Source of the DNA: Neptunicella sp048268085
Lineage (GTDB): Bacteria > Pseudomonadota > Gammaproteobacteria > Enterobacterales > Alteromonadaceae
Direction: 5' to 3'
DNA: 64,000 bases
NCBI RefSeq assembly: GCF_048268085.1
Contig: NZ_JBLWWF010000006.1
Coordinates: 1-64,000 of the forward strand
Shown: positions 25,777-35,334 of the stretch, one piece after another
Layout of the letters: the number at the start of each line of letters is the position of its first letter
How positions within the stretch are numbered: the first letter of the stretch is position 1
Position numbers and translations under genes: made by a program
Notes under the pieces: model-generated
The model's database searches: none
The model's input: the letters and a program-made list of their open reading frames with translations, nothing else
What the model was told of the DNA's origin: nothing

Positions 25777-27453
25777 ATGGGCCTTCCATTTTCGTCATTC
25801 AATTTTAAGACCCTGTTATTCTTAATGCTACTGTATGCTGCGCCTGCTCTGGCGGAATTAACCGACGTTAGCTATAACGATGTGCTAAGCCATCCCAGCC
25901 CTTACATTCCAGCACAATGTTATACTGACCCTAAAATTTCAGAAACCAGCATAGCTAACCCCTGCTATGCCTGCCACACCCCCAGCAAACGACCCAATGT
26001 GCTCAATGATACCGACGTACAACTGGTTTATGGATTTCCTGATAGCGTATTGCAAAATCCCTGGACTAATCTGTTTAAAGATCGCCGCGCCGCGATTGCC
26101 TCAATCAAGGATCAGGACATTCTCGAATATGTACGCCAAAACAATTATATTGATAATCAAGGCGAGATCACTTTGGCAAAACGCTTACACCAAAACGCCA
26201 AGCAATATGATACTAACGGTAATAACCAATGGGATGGCTACGTACCGGACAGTTACTTTAATTTTGACCATGAAGGTTTTGATCACACCCCAGACGGTCG
26301 CTATACCGGCTGGCGAAGCTATGCATACTATCCCCTACCCGGCAGTTTTATGCCCACCAATGGATCCACCGATGATGTCAGTATTCGTCTCGCGCCAGCA
26401 TTCCAGCAAAATGCCCAAGGACAATTTGACCTTGCTATCTATAAGCTAAACTTGGCCATTGTCGAAGCCATGATCCTCGAACAGGATATTGCTATCGAAC
26501 TGACAGACGAACAGGCGTTAGGGGTCGATCTGGACAAAGACGGTAAATTAACTCAAGCCTCGATAGTCAAGTATGATTGGGCGCCGCTGGAAAAACGTTT
26601 TATGAGTTATGTTGGAAACGCTAAACAGCAATTAGAGGCTGGAAAGGTTCATCTTGCCGCCAAACTATTTCCGGAAGGAACCGAATTTTTACACTCTGTT
26701 CGTTATCTGGATATTTCCCCTAACGGCCAAGTCGCGATGGCTCCCCGCATGAAAGAATTACGTTACGCCAGAAAAACCAACTGGTTAAACTACTATCAGT
26801 GGGAAGTATTAGTCAGCGCCGAAACTAAAGAACGCCACGACTTTCCTGGCCGCACCAAAAAAATACGCGGCAGTGCCGAAGAGGGTGTCGGTGTGTCACA
26901 AGGCTGGGTTTATCAAGGTTTTATTGAAGATCGCCAAGGCCAACTTCGCCCCCAAACCTATCAAGAGCAAGTGACTTGCACCGGTTGCCATAGTGGCATC
27001 GGAGTCATGATGGATACCAATATTTCCTTTTATCGCAAACTCCCCCACTCCAGTTTTCAACAAGGTTGGTATCACTGGGGGCAAAAATCCATGGTAGGAC
27101 TTCCCGAACCTAAAAGGCAAAGTGATAACGAATACGAATATAGTTATTATCTAAAAAATAACCCTACTGGCGACGAATTCCGCTCTAATCACGAAGTACA
27201 ACAACGCTTTTTTGATCCGCAAGGACACCCTAAAGAAGCAGTATTTGAGCAACTCCATCAAGACATATCAGTATTGATGTTACCGTCTGCGAAAAGAGCA
27301 CTGGCGTTAAACAAGGCATATAAACTGGTCGTTGATGAGCAAAGTTTTATCCTGGGCAAAGCCCCCCTGTTGGCTCCGCTGGATAAAGTGTTATTTAAGC
27401 AAATATTGGTTAATCAACAAACCGGTATCAAGGAACCGTTAAGTGCGTTTTAA
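25777..27453 (+). CDS. Exported c-type cytochrome with two CXXCH motifs
   Basis: 558 residues with a signal peptide (TLLFLMLLYAAPALA) and therefore periplasmic. Heme-binding motifs are CYACH near residue 66 and CTGCH near residue 405, about 340 residues apart. In between are Ca2+-loop-like segments YDTNGNNQWDGY and GVDLDKDGKLTQ. I do not recognise a named enzyme; the spacing resembles large diheme proteins rather than small electron carriers. Tandem placement with a PhoX-like lipoprotein suggests related expression or function, but a terminator lies between them. Start has GGAGA about 8 nt upstream. Confidence 0.8.
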   Translation: MGLPFSSFNFKTLLFLMLLYAAPALAELTDVSYNDVLSHPSPYIPAQCYTDPKISETSIANPCYACHTPSKRPNVLNDTDVQLVYGFPDSVLQNPWTNLFKDRRAAIASIKDQDILEYVRQNNYIDNQGEITLAKRLHQNAKQYDTNGNNQWDGYVPDSYFNFDHEGFDHTPDGRYTGWRSYAYYPLPGSFMPTNGSTDDVSIRLAPAFQQNAQGQFDLAIYKLNLAIVEAMILEQDIAIELTDEQALGVDLDKDGKLTQASIVKYDWAPLEKRFMSYVGNAKQQLEAGKVHLAAKLFPEGTEFLHSVRYLDISPNGQVAMAPRMKELRYARKTNWLNYYQWEVLVSAETKERHDFPGRTKKIRGSAEEGVGVSQGWVYQGFIEDRQGQLRPQTYQEQVTCTGCHSGIGVMMDTNISFYRKLPHSSFQQGWYHWGQKSMVGLPEPKRQSDNEYEYSYYLKNNPTGDEFRSNHEVQQRFFDPQGHPKEAVFEQLHQDISVLMLPSAKRALALNKAYKLVVDEQSFILGKAPLLAPLDKVLFKQILVNQQTGIKEPLSAF

Positions 27454-27461
27454 ATACTTAA

Positions 27462-27497
27462 AAATCAACAAAGGGCTGAACACCCCTTTGTTGGTTT
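27462..27497. terminator. Bidirectional intrinsic terminator
   Basis: Stem AAATCAACAAAGGG / CCCTTTGTTGGTTT (one G-U pair) around a short loop, with A- and T-rich flanks, 9 bp after the cytochrome stop and 11 bp before the stop of the convergent gene. Confidence 0.8.
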
Positions 27498-27507
27498 CGC
27501 TAATCGA

Positions 27508-28647
27508 TTACTCGCTGGCCGCCAATTGATAAGACAAATGCTGGTAGAAACGCAATGTAATGGCATCACGGGTTGGACAGAAATTTAACTCTGCGCACAT
27601 ATCTTTAAGCGCAGATGTTAAGTGATTAATAAATTTGCCATAACCTCGGCTGGTAAAATCTGAATCCGATGCCAGAAAAACCAGATTAATACTGTCCACC
27701 ATATTACGACTATCCCATTGACTGATAAAACTGCCACCAAGTTGATCAGGTTGAAAACCAATACGCAACAATTCACCTTGAGGATAAAAGTACTCTTCCT
27801 GTGCGTGGCGAATAATAGGCACCTTGCCATTAGCGATAATCGCTATCTGATTTAGGTTGTATTGCTTGGCAAACTTGGCAAATGTTTCCGAAACATGAGT
27901 ATATAACGGGTTATAAGGATCTTCTGCAGCCAGATCAATATCGCATTGTTGCAACAAATTCATTGTCATCGGCAAAGTAGCCATGGCGAAATTCAAACAG
28001 TTGCGGTTACTGGGCAAAATAAAGGATTGTTGTTGATAACGATCGTGTAACTTGCGAAACCCATGGGTTTTAGTGGCTTTATCCCCTTTCTCGGCGGCAT
28101 AGATATCCCAGGTAAGATGTTGATGATCTTTTATTTTAAAATTGGAAAGCGGCATTTTAATTTCAGTCCGCCATTCATTTACCAGCTGACTCACACGTTG
28201 ATGAAAGTGCGCTGAGTCTTGCCTAACCTCATCGCCGGTAGATAAAAATAGTAACTCAATTTTATCAGTTAAAAAATTAACATCATAAAAAGAACGCATT
28301 CCCGAATGAGAAGCTGGATTGTACAAGAATATTAATTGCTGAGGGGTTTCGATAACCTGCTGCTCTTCACCATATCTAACTCTAACCAACTGATCTTTAG
28401 CGATAAAGTTGACATTGATTAACTGGTGCTTTTTACAACTATCAAAAAAGTGATGACTCAATTTCCGATAAAAATCATCGTAACGCTTAGTGGTTAATGG
28501 TTGCTCGATATAATCTTCAATCCACTGCCTGCCCAACTTACATTCAACCAGTACATACTGATTTTCCCGCGCACTAGCCGGTACATAGACTTTATGCACC
28601 GCGCCTCTTTTACGCACTAAGGATTGTCTGGAATTTATCTTTAACAT
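27508..28647 (-). CDS. Unrecognised protein of 379 residues
   Basis: I do not recognise a family. The protein has no signal peptide or membrane segment. The N-terminus is basic and beta-rich (QSLVRKRGAVHKVYVPASAR, QYVLVECKLG), which is loosely PilZ-like (RxxxR early, then a beta barrel), but the second PilZ motif is not evident. The C-terminal half has conserved-looking segments such as NLNQIAIIANGKVPIIRHAQ and GKFINHLTSALKDMCAELNF. ATG 28647 is preferred: GGGAG lies 7 nt upstream, and a GTG one codon earlier is less likely. It follows miaE by 90 bp on the same strand. Confidence 0.7.
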   Translation of the reverse strand: MLKINSRQSLVRKRGAVHKVYVPASARENQYVLVECKLGRQWIEDYIEQPLTTKRYDDFYRKLSHHFFDSCKKHQLINVNFIAKDQLVRVRYGEEQQVIETPQQLIFLYNPASHSGMRSFYDVNFLTDKIELLFLSTGDEVRQDSAHFHQRVSQLVNEWRTEIKMPLSNFKIKDHQHLTWDIYAAEKGDKATKTHGFRKLHDRYQQQSFILPSNRNCLNFAMATLPMTMNLLQQCDIDLAAEDPYNPLYTHVSETFAKFAKQYNLNQIAIIANGKVPIIRHAQEEYFYPQGELLRIGFQPDQLGGSFISQWDSRNMVDSINLVFLASDSDFTSRGYGKFINHLTSALKDMCAELNFCPTRDAITLRFYQHLSYQLAASE

Positions 28648-28737
28648 CACACTGCTCCCTATTTAAGATGAGCAGCTAACCTAATTGAAACAAATTAAAC
28701 TCAGATGACAGAATTAGGATAGTTTGATGATCGTGCT

Positions 28738-29487
28738 CTACAGTACACCGCTATGAAAACGCAATTCAGCATCTTTACTCTGAATTAACTCAGCTTCAAT
28801 AGCACCAAATAGCAATACTCTGTCACTAATATCTTCAGCCGCGATACTTTGTGCCAAGGTTAAATAATCCTGATAATGACGAGCTTCGGAACGTAACAAA
28901 GAAATATAAAATTTGCTGAGTTCTTCATCCAGATAGGGAGCCAGCTTGGCAAAGCGTTCACAGGACCGTGCTTCAATATAAGCACCACAAATTAATTTAT
29001 CGATTAACGCTTGGGGTTCATAAGTGCGAACATGTTTCATCAACCCCTTGGCATAGCGCCCGGCCGATACATTTTTATACTCAATCCCGCGTTGTTGCAT
29101 AATCTCAAGTACTTGCTGAAAATGGTGTAGTTCCTCTTTAATCAACAACACCATTCTATTCACCAAATCCGAAGCAAAAGCCACATCCTCTCTAGCCTCT
29201 AGCTTTTTTCCCAGACCACTATGATTGGGATTAAACTCCCCTTCATAGTCCCGGCGATAAACAAAATCTTCATAAGGCTTTAACCACGCTAGCAAGGCCG
29301 CGCCATTGGCTTTATCTACGGCATATTTGCGCATTAACAACATTGCTGTTTGCGCAGCCTTTAGTTCACAGTTTGCGTGATCGACCAATAAAAGCGCCAA
29401 ATTCGCCGGTTTAATCGCTTCATCTATCCAGCTTTGTGGGGTATCGCAGCGCAGAAATGCTTTAATAGGCTGTAAAAGTTCGTCCAA
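28738..29487 (-). CDS. miaE: tRNA-(ms2io6A)-hydroxylase MiaE
   Basis: 249-residue ferritin-like diiron enzyme that hydroxylates the isopentenyl group of the modified adenosine at tRNA position 37. Diiron ligands are visible in DHANCELKAAQTAM, LIKEELHHFQQVLEIM, GAYIEARSCERFAKL and SEARHYQDYL. Length is in the family range. It starts at ATG 29487 and has a 298-bp upstream region shared with the divergent Yip1-family gene. Requires MiaA/MiaB activity, not encoded in this window. Confidence 0.92.
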   Translation of the reverse strand: MDELLQPIKAFLRCDTPQSWIDEAIKPANLALLLVDHANCELKAAQTAMLLMRKYAVDKANGAALLAWLKPYEDFVYRRDYEGEFNPNHSGLGKKLEAREDVAFASDLVNRMVLLIKEELHHFQQVLEIMQQRGIEYKNVSAGRYAKGLMKHVRTYEPQALIDKLICGAYIEARSCERFAKLAPYLDEELSKFYISLLRSEARHYQDYLTLAQSIAAEDISDRVLLFGAIEAELIQSKDAELRFHSGVL

Positions 29488-29785
29488 TACGTATTCTCTT
29501 TGTCATCACACACATAACGTGATCGTGTTTTGGGGCGCTACATTATACCCAAATGTCCTCAGGCTAACATTACCCATTTAATTTGATGAATTTGTGATCC
29601 ATCTGATTATGCATGTCTATACTGAAAATGAGTTTGGTAAACAAAGGCGATAACGCTTATCCAACTTAACAAAATATTTTGCTTGACTTGCATAAAACTG
29701 TTGACGATTTGTTCAACCTCAAACACACTGGTGTTAAATAAATGTTAAAAAACATCCCAGTGGAACATTTAGCGAGGTAATTAAC

Positions 29786-30385
29786 ATGATTCTAAATCAC
29801 TTGTTTGGTTTATATACGCACCCAAAAGAAGAATGGCAAACTATCGACAGACGCCATGAAAGCTTGTTGTATAGCATGTCGCATATATTGATTATTGCGT
29901 TAATCCCCAGTCTGACCTGCTATTATTCTGCAGTACATATTGGTTGGAGCATCGGTGTAGGTGATCCCATTATACTTACCGAGCAAAGTGCGATGATCGT
30001 CAGTACTGCAATGTACGTAGGGCTTGTTTGTGGTGCGATTGCCTTGGCATATTTAATCCACTGGATGGCCAAAACGTTTGATGCCGAACCCACTTACACC
30101 CAATCTCTTGAGTTAGCCGCTTATACCGCCACTCCTTTGTTTATGGTCGGTTTCGCGTCTTTCTATCCAGAATTATGGTTTGTCATGGTTGTTGGTCTGG
30201 TTGGTCTAACCTACTCCGTTTACCTGCTTTATTCCGGTGTTCCCATCATTATGCATATACCGGAAGAAAAAGGCTTTATCTACGCCAGTTCTGTTGTAAC
30301 TTGCGGTTTAGTATTGCTGTCTGTGATGATGGCAAGTACTGTCATATTGTGGAGTATGGGAATGGGACCAGTACTCGCGAGTTAG
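29786..30385 (+). CDS. Yip1-family integral membrane protein
   Basis: 199 residues with about five hydrophobic segments (HILIIALIPSLTCYYSAVHI, AMYVGLVCGAIALAYLIHWM, TATPLFMVGFASF, LWFVMVVGLVGLTYSVYLLY, VTCGLVLLSVMMASTVILWS). The short start motif HLFGLYTHPKEEWQTIDRRH and the GVPIIMHIPEEKGFIYA segment are typical of bacterial Yip1-domain proteins. GCGAGG lies about 8 nt before the ATG. Function of the bacterial family is unknown. Confidence 0.88.
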   Translation: MILNHLFGLYTHPKEEWQTIDRRHESLLYSMSHILIIALIPSLTCYYSAVHIGWSIGVGDPIILTEQSAMIVSTAMYVGLVCGAIALAYLIHWMAKTFDAEPTYTQSLELAAYTATPLFMVGFASFYPELWFVMVVGLVGLTYSVYLLYSGVPIIMHIPEEKGFIYASSVVTCGLVLLSVMMASTVILWSMGMGPVLAS

Positions 30386-30404
30386 TTACATTCTGCTTAT
30401 CTAA

Positions 30405-30440
30405 CAAAAATGGCAGGGTTAACCTGCCATTTTTTGTTTT
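30405..30440. terminator. Bidirectional intrinsic terminator between Yip1 gene and purF
   Basis: Stem AAAAATGGCAGG / CCTGCCATTTTT around GTTAA, followed by T-rich sequence on the plus strand and preceded by an A-run. It serves the two convergent genes. Confidence 0.9.
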
Positions 30441-30458
30441 AAATTAGCGCTGTCGGGA

Positions 30459-31979
30459 TTAGTTATCACTATCCATGTTATGCAGCTCCAAATTTGATAC
30501 ATTGCCAGCTTCGCTTTTATTTTTAGAACCTTCAGAACGCAATAAATCCAACTGTTCCAAATAGCCCTGATTAACGTCACCAGTAATATATTTGCCATCA
30601 AATACTGACGTATCAAATTGTTTAATATCCGGATTTTCTTCACGAACGGCATCCACCAGATCCTGTATATCCTGGAAGATCAAACCATCCGCTTTGATAA
30701 ATTCACAGATTTCATCCACTTCTCTACCATGTGAAATCAGCTCATTAGCGCTTGGCATATCAATACCATAGACATTGGGGAAGCGAATTTCCGGTGCCGC
30801 TGACGCAAAATAGACTTTCTTGGCCCCCGATTCACGCGCCATTTCAATGATCTGTTCAGAAGTCGTACCGCGCACAATTGAGTCATCTACCAACAGCACG
30901 TTTTTACCTTTGAATTCTGATGGAATGGCATTTAATTTGCGACGTACCGACTGCTTACGCATGGTCTGCCCCGGCATAATAAAAGTACGACCAATATAGC
31001 GATTTTTTACAAAGCCCTGACGATAAGGCACGTTCAATTCTTGGGCAATCTGCAGCGCGATGTCACAGGACGTTTCCGGAATAGGAACCACCACATCAAT
31101 TTCTAAATCTGACCATTCACGAGCTATCTTTTGCCCCAACTTACGACCCATATTCACTCGGGAAGCATACACCGACATTCCATCAATAAATGAATCAGGG
31201 CGAGCAAAATAAACAAATTCAAAAATACATGGGGCTGTTAATGGATTATCCGCACATTGCTGGGTAAAAAGCTGTCCATCTTCGGTAACGAATATGGCTT
31301 CACCAGGTGCGACATCACGCACAAATTTAAAGCCGACTGCATCCAATGCAACACTTTCAGAGGCAACCATATATTCATCACCTTCCGGCGTTGTGCGCTT
31401 GCCTAACGCCAAAGGACGGATCCCGTAGGGGTCACGAAATGCCACCATTCCAATACCAATCAGCGCAGCAACACAAGCATAAGCACCGCGAATTTTACGA
31501 TGTACGTTGATTACCGCGGCAAATACATCCTCTGGGCGAATTCGCATATTCGGGCATAACTGTAACTCGTGAGCAAAAATATTTAATAATATTTCTGAAT
31601 CTGAAGTGGTATTAATATGTCGTCTAGCAACACGAAACACTTCATCTTGTAACTCATGGGCATTGGTTAAATTACCGTTATGGGCAAAAGCAATCCCAAA
31701 CGGCGAGTTAACATAAAAAGGTTGCGCTTCAGCTGAGCTGGAAGAACCTGCGGTTGGATAGCGAACATGACCAATACCAAATTGCCCGCTCAAACGTTGC
31801 ATATGTCTGGTGTGAAATACGTCACGCACCAAACCATTTGCCTTACGCAAATGAAACATTCCCCGGTCAATTGTCACAATACCGGCAGCATCCTGTCCAC
31901 GATGCTGCAACACAATCAGACTATCATACAATGCCTGAACTACAGGGGTTTTACCGACAATTCCAACAATACCACACAT
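30459..31979 (-). CDS. purF: Amidophosphoribosyltransferase
   Basis: 506-residue first enzyme of purine synthesis, transferring glutamine amide nitrogen to PRPP. The Ntn nucleophile follows the start Met (MCGIVGIVGKTPV), with no propeptide, as in enterobacterial PurF. The glutaminase part contains HVRYPTAGSSSSAEAQPFYV and FGIAFAHNGNLTNA. The PRPP-binding loop is KNVLLVDDSIVRGTTSEQII. It is the last gene of the minus-strand order truA-accD-folC-dedD-cvpA-purF, the same arrangement as in E. coli, and lies 16 bp after cvpA. Confidence 0.97.
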   Translation of the reverse strand: MCGIVGIVGKTPVVQALYDSLIVLQHRGQDAAGIVTIDRGMFHLRKANGLVRDVFHTRHMQRLSGQFGIGHVRYPTAGSSSSAEAQPFYVNSPFGIAFAHNGNLTNAHELQDEVFRVARRHINTTSDSEILLNIFAHELQLCPNMRIRPEDVFAAVINVHRKIRGAYACVAALIGIGMVAFRDPYGIRPLALGKRTTPEGDEYMVASESVALDAVGFKFVRDVAPGEAIFVTEDGQLFTQQCADNPLTAPCIFEFVYFARPDSFIDGMSVYASRVNMGRKLGQKIAREWSDLEIDVVVPIPETSCDIALQIAQELNVPYRQGFVKNRYIGRTFIMPGQTMRKQSVRRKLNAIPSEFKGKNVLLVDDSIVRGTTSEQIIEMARESGAKKVYFASAAPEIRFPNVYGIDMPSANELISHGREVDEICEFIKADGLIFQDIQDLVDAVREENPDIKQFDTSVFDGKYITGDVNQGYLEQLDLLRSEGSKNKSEAGNVSNLELHNMDSDN

Positions 31980-31995
31980 GCGTAATACCTACTTT

Positions 31996-32484
31996 TTAGA
32001 TCGTATTCAGAAAACTGGAGTTACTTTTAAGGTAAGTAAAAAACCATTCAACAATTACTTTAAATTCAGGAACCAAAACAGACGATTGCCACCATGTGGC
32101 CTGGGGAGCAGGAGTAAATACATCCATGAAGAATAATAATGCACTAACAATTAATACGCCTCGCAGCATACCAAAAACACCACCGAGTGCTCTATCGGTG
32201 CCGCTTAAACCGGTATGCTCAACTAATTGGCCTACAACATAATTAAGCAGACCGCCTAAAATAAGGGTAACGACAAACAAAATAGCAATCGCCACTCCAT
32301 TACGGATCATGGCATCGTCAAATTTGGTCATATAAACGGCAAGGTCGGCATAGAACTGGCTGGCGATAAAAAACGCCCCTATCCAGACAGCCAATGAAAT
32401 AGCTTCTTTAACAAAGCCACGAACCAGGCTTATCAAGGTAGAGAGTAAAATAATGCCGAGTATGGCGAAATCAATCCAGTTCAT
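31996..32484 (-). CDS. cvpA: CvpA family membrane protein
   Basis: About 162 residues with four hydrophobic segments, starting NWIDFAILGIILLSTLISLV, then RGFVKEAISLAVWIGAFFIA and a C-terminal segment GVFGMLRGVLIVSALLFFMD. These match CvpA (colicin V production protein), linked to purF across gammaproteobacteria. ATG 32484 gives the family-like N-terminus; an ATG two codons upstream (32490) is equally possible because neither has a strong ribosome site. Molecular function is unclear in the family. Confidence 0.93.
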   Translation of the reverse strand: MNWIDFAILGIILLSTLISLVRGFVKEAISLAVWIGAFFIASQFYADLAVYMTKFDDAMIRNGVAIAILFVVTLILGGLLNYVVGQLVEHTGLSGTDRALGGVFGMLRGVLIVSALLFFMDVFTPAPQATWWQSSVLVPEFKVIVEWFFTYLKSNSSFLNTI

Positions 32485-32562
32485 GAACATACTTTGCTAG
32501 GAAAATGCGCGCGAATTCTACCAAAAGAACCCCAGCAATTCTATATTACAACGCGATATTCA

Positions 32563-33180
32563 TTACTTAACACTGAACTCAGTCACTCGGCCTTTAAGAT
32601 TAGTAATTTCTTTTAGATGTGGTAACGCTTTTTCCATTTTGGTTTTATCGACATCGGGGCCAACAAATACCTTGGTTAGCTCACCGGCGCTTGTTGGTAT
32701 TTTTTGACTGAACGCGCGATAACCTGCGGCCTGCAAGGTGGTTAATAATTCACGAACATTTTTGTCATGTCGAAAAACGCCCAACTGCACCACCCAACCA
32801 GATGTGACGCTTTCTTGCTGTATCTGCTTCGCCAAGGCGTCTAATTCAGCTGAAGATTGCGGTTCGGCTTGCTGTGCTGATATTTGAGCGTCATCAGTTT
32901 GCTCTGGTGGATTTTCAGTTATCTCATCAGCGGATGGTGACTCATCATCAAGTACCGGATCGGTAACAACTTCAACTTCCCGAGTTACCGCCTGATTCAC
33001 TTGTTGATGCGGAAATATCACTGTATTGGCGACGGGTTTCGAAGCAGGCCGTTGAGGAATCGGAACGAAACTATCTTTATGAGATACTTTTTCACCATCC
33101 AAAATATCGGGTAAAAAAATTACCGCTAATGCAACCAGTACAATAGTTCCGACCAAACGATTTTGAAATGCCGTTGCCAA
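32563..33180 (-). CDS. dedD: DedD-like SPOR-domain cell division protein
   Basis: About 205 residues: a short cytoplasmic start (ATAFQNRLVGTIVLVALAVI) that continues as one membrane helix, an acidic Pro/Glu/Gln-rich linker, and a C-terminal SPOR domain (SGWVVQLGVFRHDKNVRELL through VFVGPDVDKTKMEKAL). SPOR domains bind denuded peptidoglycan at the septum. The best start is a TTG at 33180: AAAGGAG lies 7 nt upstream, and the resulting N-terminus matches DedD of E. coli. The Shine-Dalgarno site overlaps the end of folC. Confidence 0.9.
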   Translation of the reverse strand: MATAFQNRLVGTIVLVALAVIFLPDILDGEKVSHKDSFVPIPQRPASKPVANTVIFPHQQVNQAVTREVEVVTDPVLDDESPSADEITENPPEQTDDAQISAQQAEPQSSAELDALAKQIQQESVTSGWVVQLGVFRHDKNVRELLTTLQAAGYRAFSQKIPTSAGELTKVFVGPDVDKTKMEKALPHLKEITNLKGRVTEFSVK

Positions 33181-33182
33181 AC

Positions 33183-34442
33183 TCAAACTCCTTTGCAATC
33201 AACCCGCTGTAATATTTCAGCTACGGTATGAAATGAACCAAATACTACAATCAAATCATCTTCTTGGGCATTTTTTATTGCCTGTTGATAGGCATCTATT
33301 ACCGTTTGGAATGATAACACTGTTTGTGAATCGGTTAGTAACTGATTTATCGAATCGGCACTGCCACCACGTGGGCCTGATAACCCTGCTGTATACCAAT
33401 GCGCATCAAGGGGTTTCAACGGCGCCAAACTACTGGCGATGTCTTTGTCTTTCAACATCGCAACCACCAAATGGAGCTGCGCATAATCCATGTTACGAAT
33501 TTTACTTGCCAAATAACCTGTGGATTGAGGATTGTGTGCCACATCCAGCATGACGGTCGGCTGCACTTGAATCACTTGGCATCGACCTGACACCTTAACT
33601 GAGGTCATTAATTCAGCAAATTGCTCAGTACTTAACGGTAATTCCAACCACTCAACAATGGCAAAAGCATTAGCAGCATTAGGCAAAGGTATATTGGCTT
33701 GAGGCAATGCATTAACAGACTTTAATCCTTGCCAGAACAAGCCATCGGCTCGTTGTTCAAAAGCATAGTCTTTACCTTGAAAGCGCGCGTCAACGTGCAA
33801 CAAATCAATTTGTTGCAGCAAACTCATTGGCGGATCGGTCTCTCCAATAATCGCCTTACCCTGATTACGCAATATCCCGGCTTTTTCAAACGCAATCTTT
33901 TCCCGGGTATCCCCCAACCAGTCTTGATGATCCAAATCAATAGTGGTGATCACTGACAAATCCGGCTCAACAATATTGACCGCATCCAGCCGTCCACCCA
34001 AGCCAATTTCCAGTAGTACTACATCCGGCTTGTGCTGTGCCAACAAATATAAACCGGCTAAGGTACCAAACTCAAAATAGGTTAGTGAAATGTCACCACG
34101 TAACTGTTCAATTACAGCAAAAGCCTCCACATGCAGCTGTTCATCGAGCATTTGACCATTGACTCTGACCCGCTCACGATAGTCAATTAAATGGGGAGAA
34201 CTATAAACACCAACGGTTTTCCCGGCTAATAAGCAAGCTTGTTCAACCATGGCACAAGTAGTGCCTTTACCATTAGTACCGGCCACCATAATGACTTGGG
34301 AATGGTTAAAATCCACCAACATACGCTGGAAAACCTGACGAACACGGTCAAGTCCCAGTTCAATATTGTGCGGATGAATTTTTTCCAGATAATCAAGCCA
34401 CTGTGACAATGTAGTCAAAGTGGCTGAAGGTTTGGCTGTCAT
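33183..34442 (-). CDS. folC: Folylpolyglutamate / dihydrofolate synthase FolC
   Basis: 419-residue Mur-ligase-like enzyme adding glutamate to folates. The P-loop is VIMVAGTNGKGTTCAMVEQA; LLEIGLGGRLDAVNIVEPDL and TTIDLDHQDWLGDTREKIAF follow, and the C-terminal domain contains VMLDVAHNPQSTGYLASKI. Length agrees with E. coli FolC. The start ATG overlaps the accD stop (TAATG), so translation is coupled to accD. Confidence 0.96.
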   Translation of the reverse strand: MTAKPSATLTTLSQWLDYLEKIHPHNIELGLDRVRQVFQRMLVDFNHSQVIMVAGTNGKGTTCAMVEQACLLAGKTVGVYSSPHLIDYRERVRVNGQMLDEQLHVEAFAVIEQLRGDISLTYFEFGTLAGLYLLAQHKPDVVLLEIGLGGRLDAVNIVEPDLSVITTIDLDHQDWLGDTREKIAFEKAGILRNQGKAIIGETDPPMSLLQQIDLLHVDARFQGKDYAFEQRADGLFWQGLKSVNALPQANIPLPNAANAFAIVEWLELPLSTEQFAELMTSVKVSGRCQVIQVQPTVMLDVAHNPQSTGYLASKIRNMDYAQLHLVVAMLKDKDIASSLAPLKPLDAHWYTAGLSGPRGGSADSINQLLTDSQTVLSFQTVIDAYQQAIKNAQEDDLIVVFGSFHTVAEILQRVDCKGV

Positions 34443-35293
34443 TATTGTAAATGGTGGTGATGAAGCTTAGTAAGAATACTGTGGACTTTATCGCGCATTT
34501 GGCGACGATCGACAATCATATCGATAGCGCCTTTTTCGAGTAAGAATTCACTGCGCTGGAAACCTTCAGGTAACACTTCGCGCACAGTTTGTTCAATGAC
34601 TCGCGGGCCGGCAAAACCGATTAGCGCTTTAGGTTCAGCGATATTAACATCGCCCAGCATAGCTAAACTGGCCGAAACGCCGCCCATAGTCGGATCGGTT
34701 AACACCGAAATAAACGGTAAGCCCTGTTCACTCATTTTAGCTAACGCCGCGCTGGTTTTTGCCATTTGCATCAACGATAACAAGGCTTCTTGCATACGGG
34801 CGCCACCACTCGTTGAAAAACATACTAATGGTGTTTTATTCGCTAAACAGGCATCCACCGCAGCGACAAATCGGGCACCAACCACTGATGCCATTGAACC
34901 ACCCATAAAACTAAACTCAAAGGCAGCAGCTACAATTGGCATACCTTTTAGTTTGCCTTGCAGAACAATCATCGCATCGGTTTCGTTGCTGGATTTCTGG
35001 GCTGCGCTAATCCGATCTTTATACTTTTTAGAGTCCTTGAACTTCAAAATATCCTTAGGCTCATACTCTGCACCCAATTCGGTACGATTGCCCTCATCCA
35101 GAAAACTTTCTAATCGTGTTCGTCCTTTAATCCGCATGTGATGATCACATTTAGGGCAAACTTCTAATTGTTTCTCAAGCTCGACTTTATATAAGGTAGC
35201 TTTACATTCCGAGCACTTGGCCCACACCCCTTCAGGGACATTACTTTTGGTAGACGACTGGGTACGAGGTAAAATTCGTTCAATCCAACTCAT
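34442..35293 (-). CDS. accD: Acetyl-CoA carboxylase carboxyltransferase beta subunit
   Basis: 283-residue subunit that, with AccA, transfers carboxyl from biotin to acetyl-CoA. A four-cysteine zinc finger is present near the N-terminus (WAKCSECKATLYK ... LEVCPKCDHHMR). The crotonase-like core has CFSTSGGARMQEALLSLMQM, PFISVLTDPTMGGVSASLAM and LIGFAGPRVIEQTVREVLPE. The C-terminus is short and His-rich (LHHHHLQ). It is coupled to folC. Confidence 0.96.
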   Translation of the reverse strand: MSWIERILPRTQSSTKSNVPEGVWAKCSECKATLYKVELEKQLEVCPKCDHHMRIKGRTRLESFLDEGNRTELGAEYEPKDILKFKDSKKYKDRISAAQKSSNETDAMIVLQGKLKGMPIVAAAFEFSFMGGSMASVVGARFVAAVDACLANKTPLVCFSTSGGARMQEALLSLMQMAKTSAALAKMSEQGLPFISVLTDPTMGGVSASLAMLGDVNIAEPKALIGFAGPRVIEQTVREVLPEGFQRSEFLLEKGAIDMIVDRRQMRDKVHSILTKLHHHHLQ

Positions 35294-35334
35294 TCGATCA
35301 ATTCCTGCTATTTAGCGTTCAGTTGGTTCAGACA

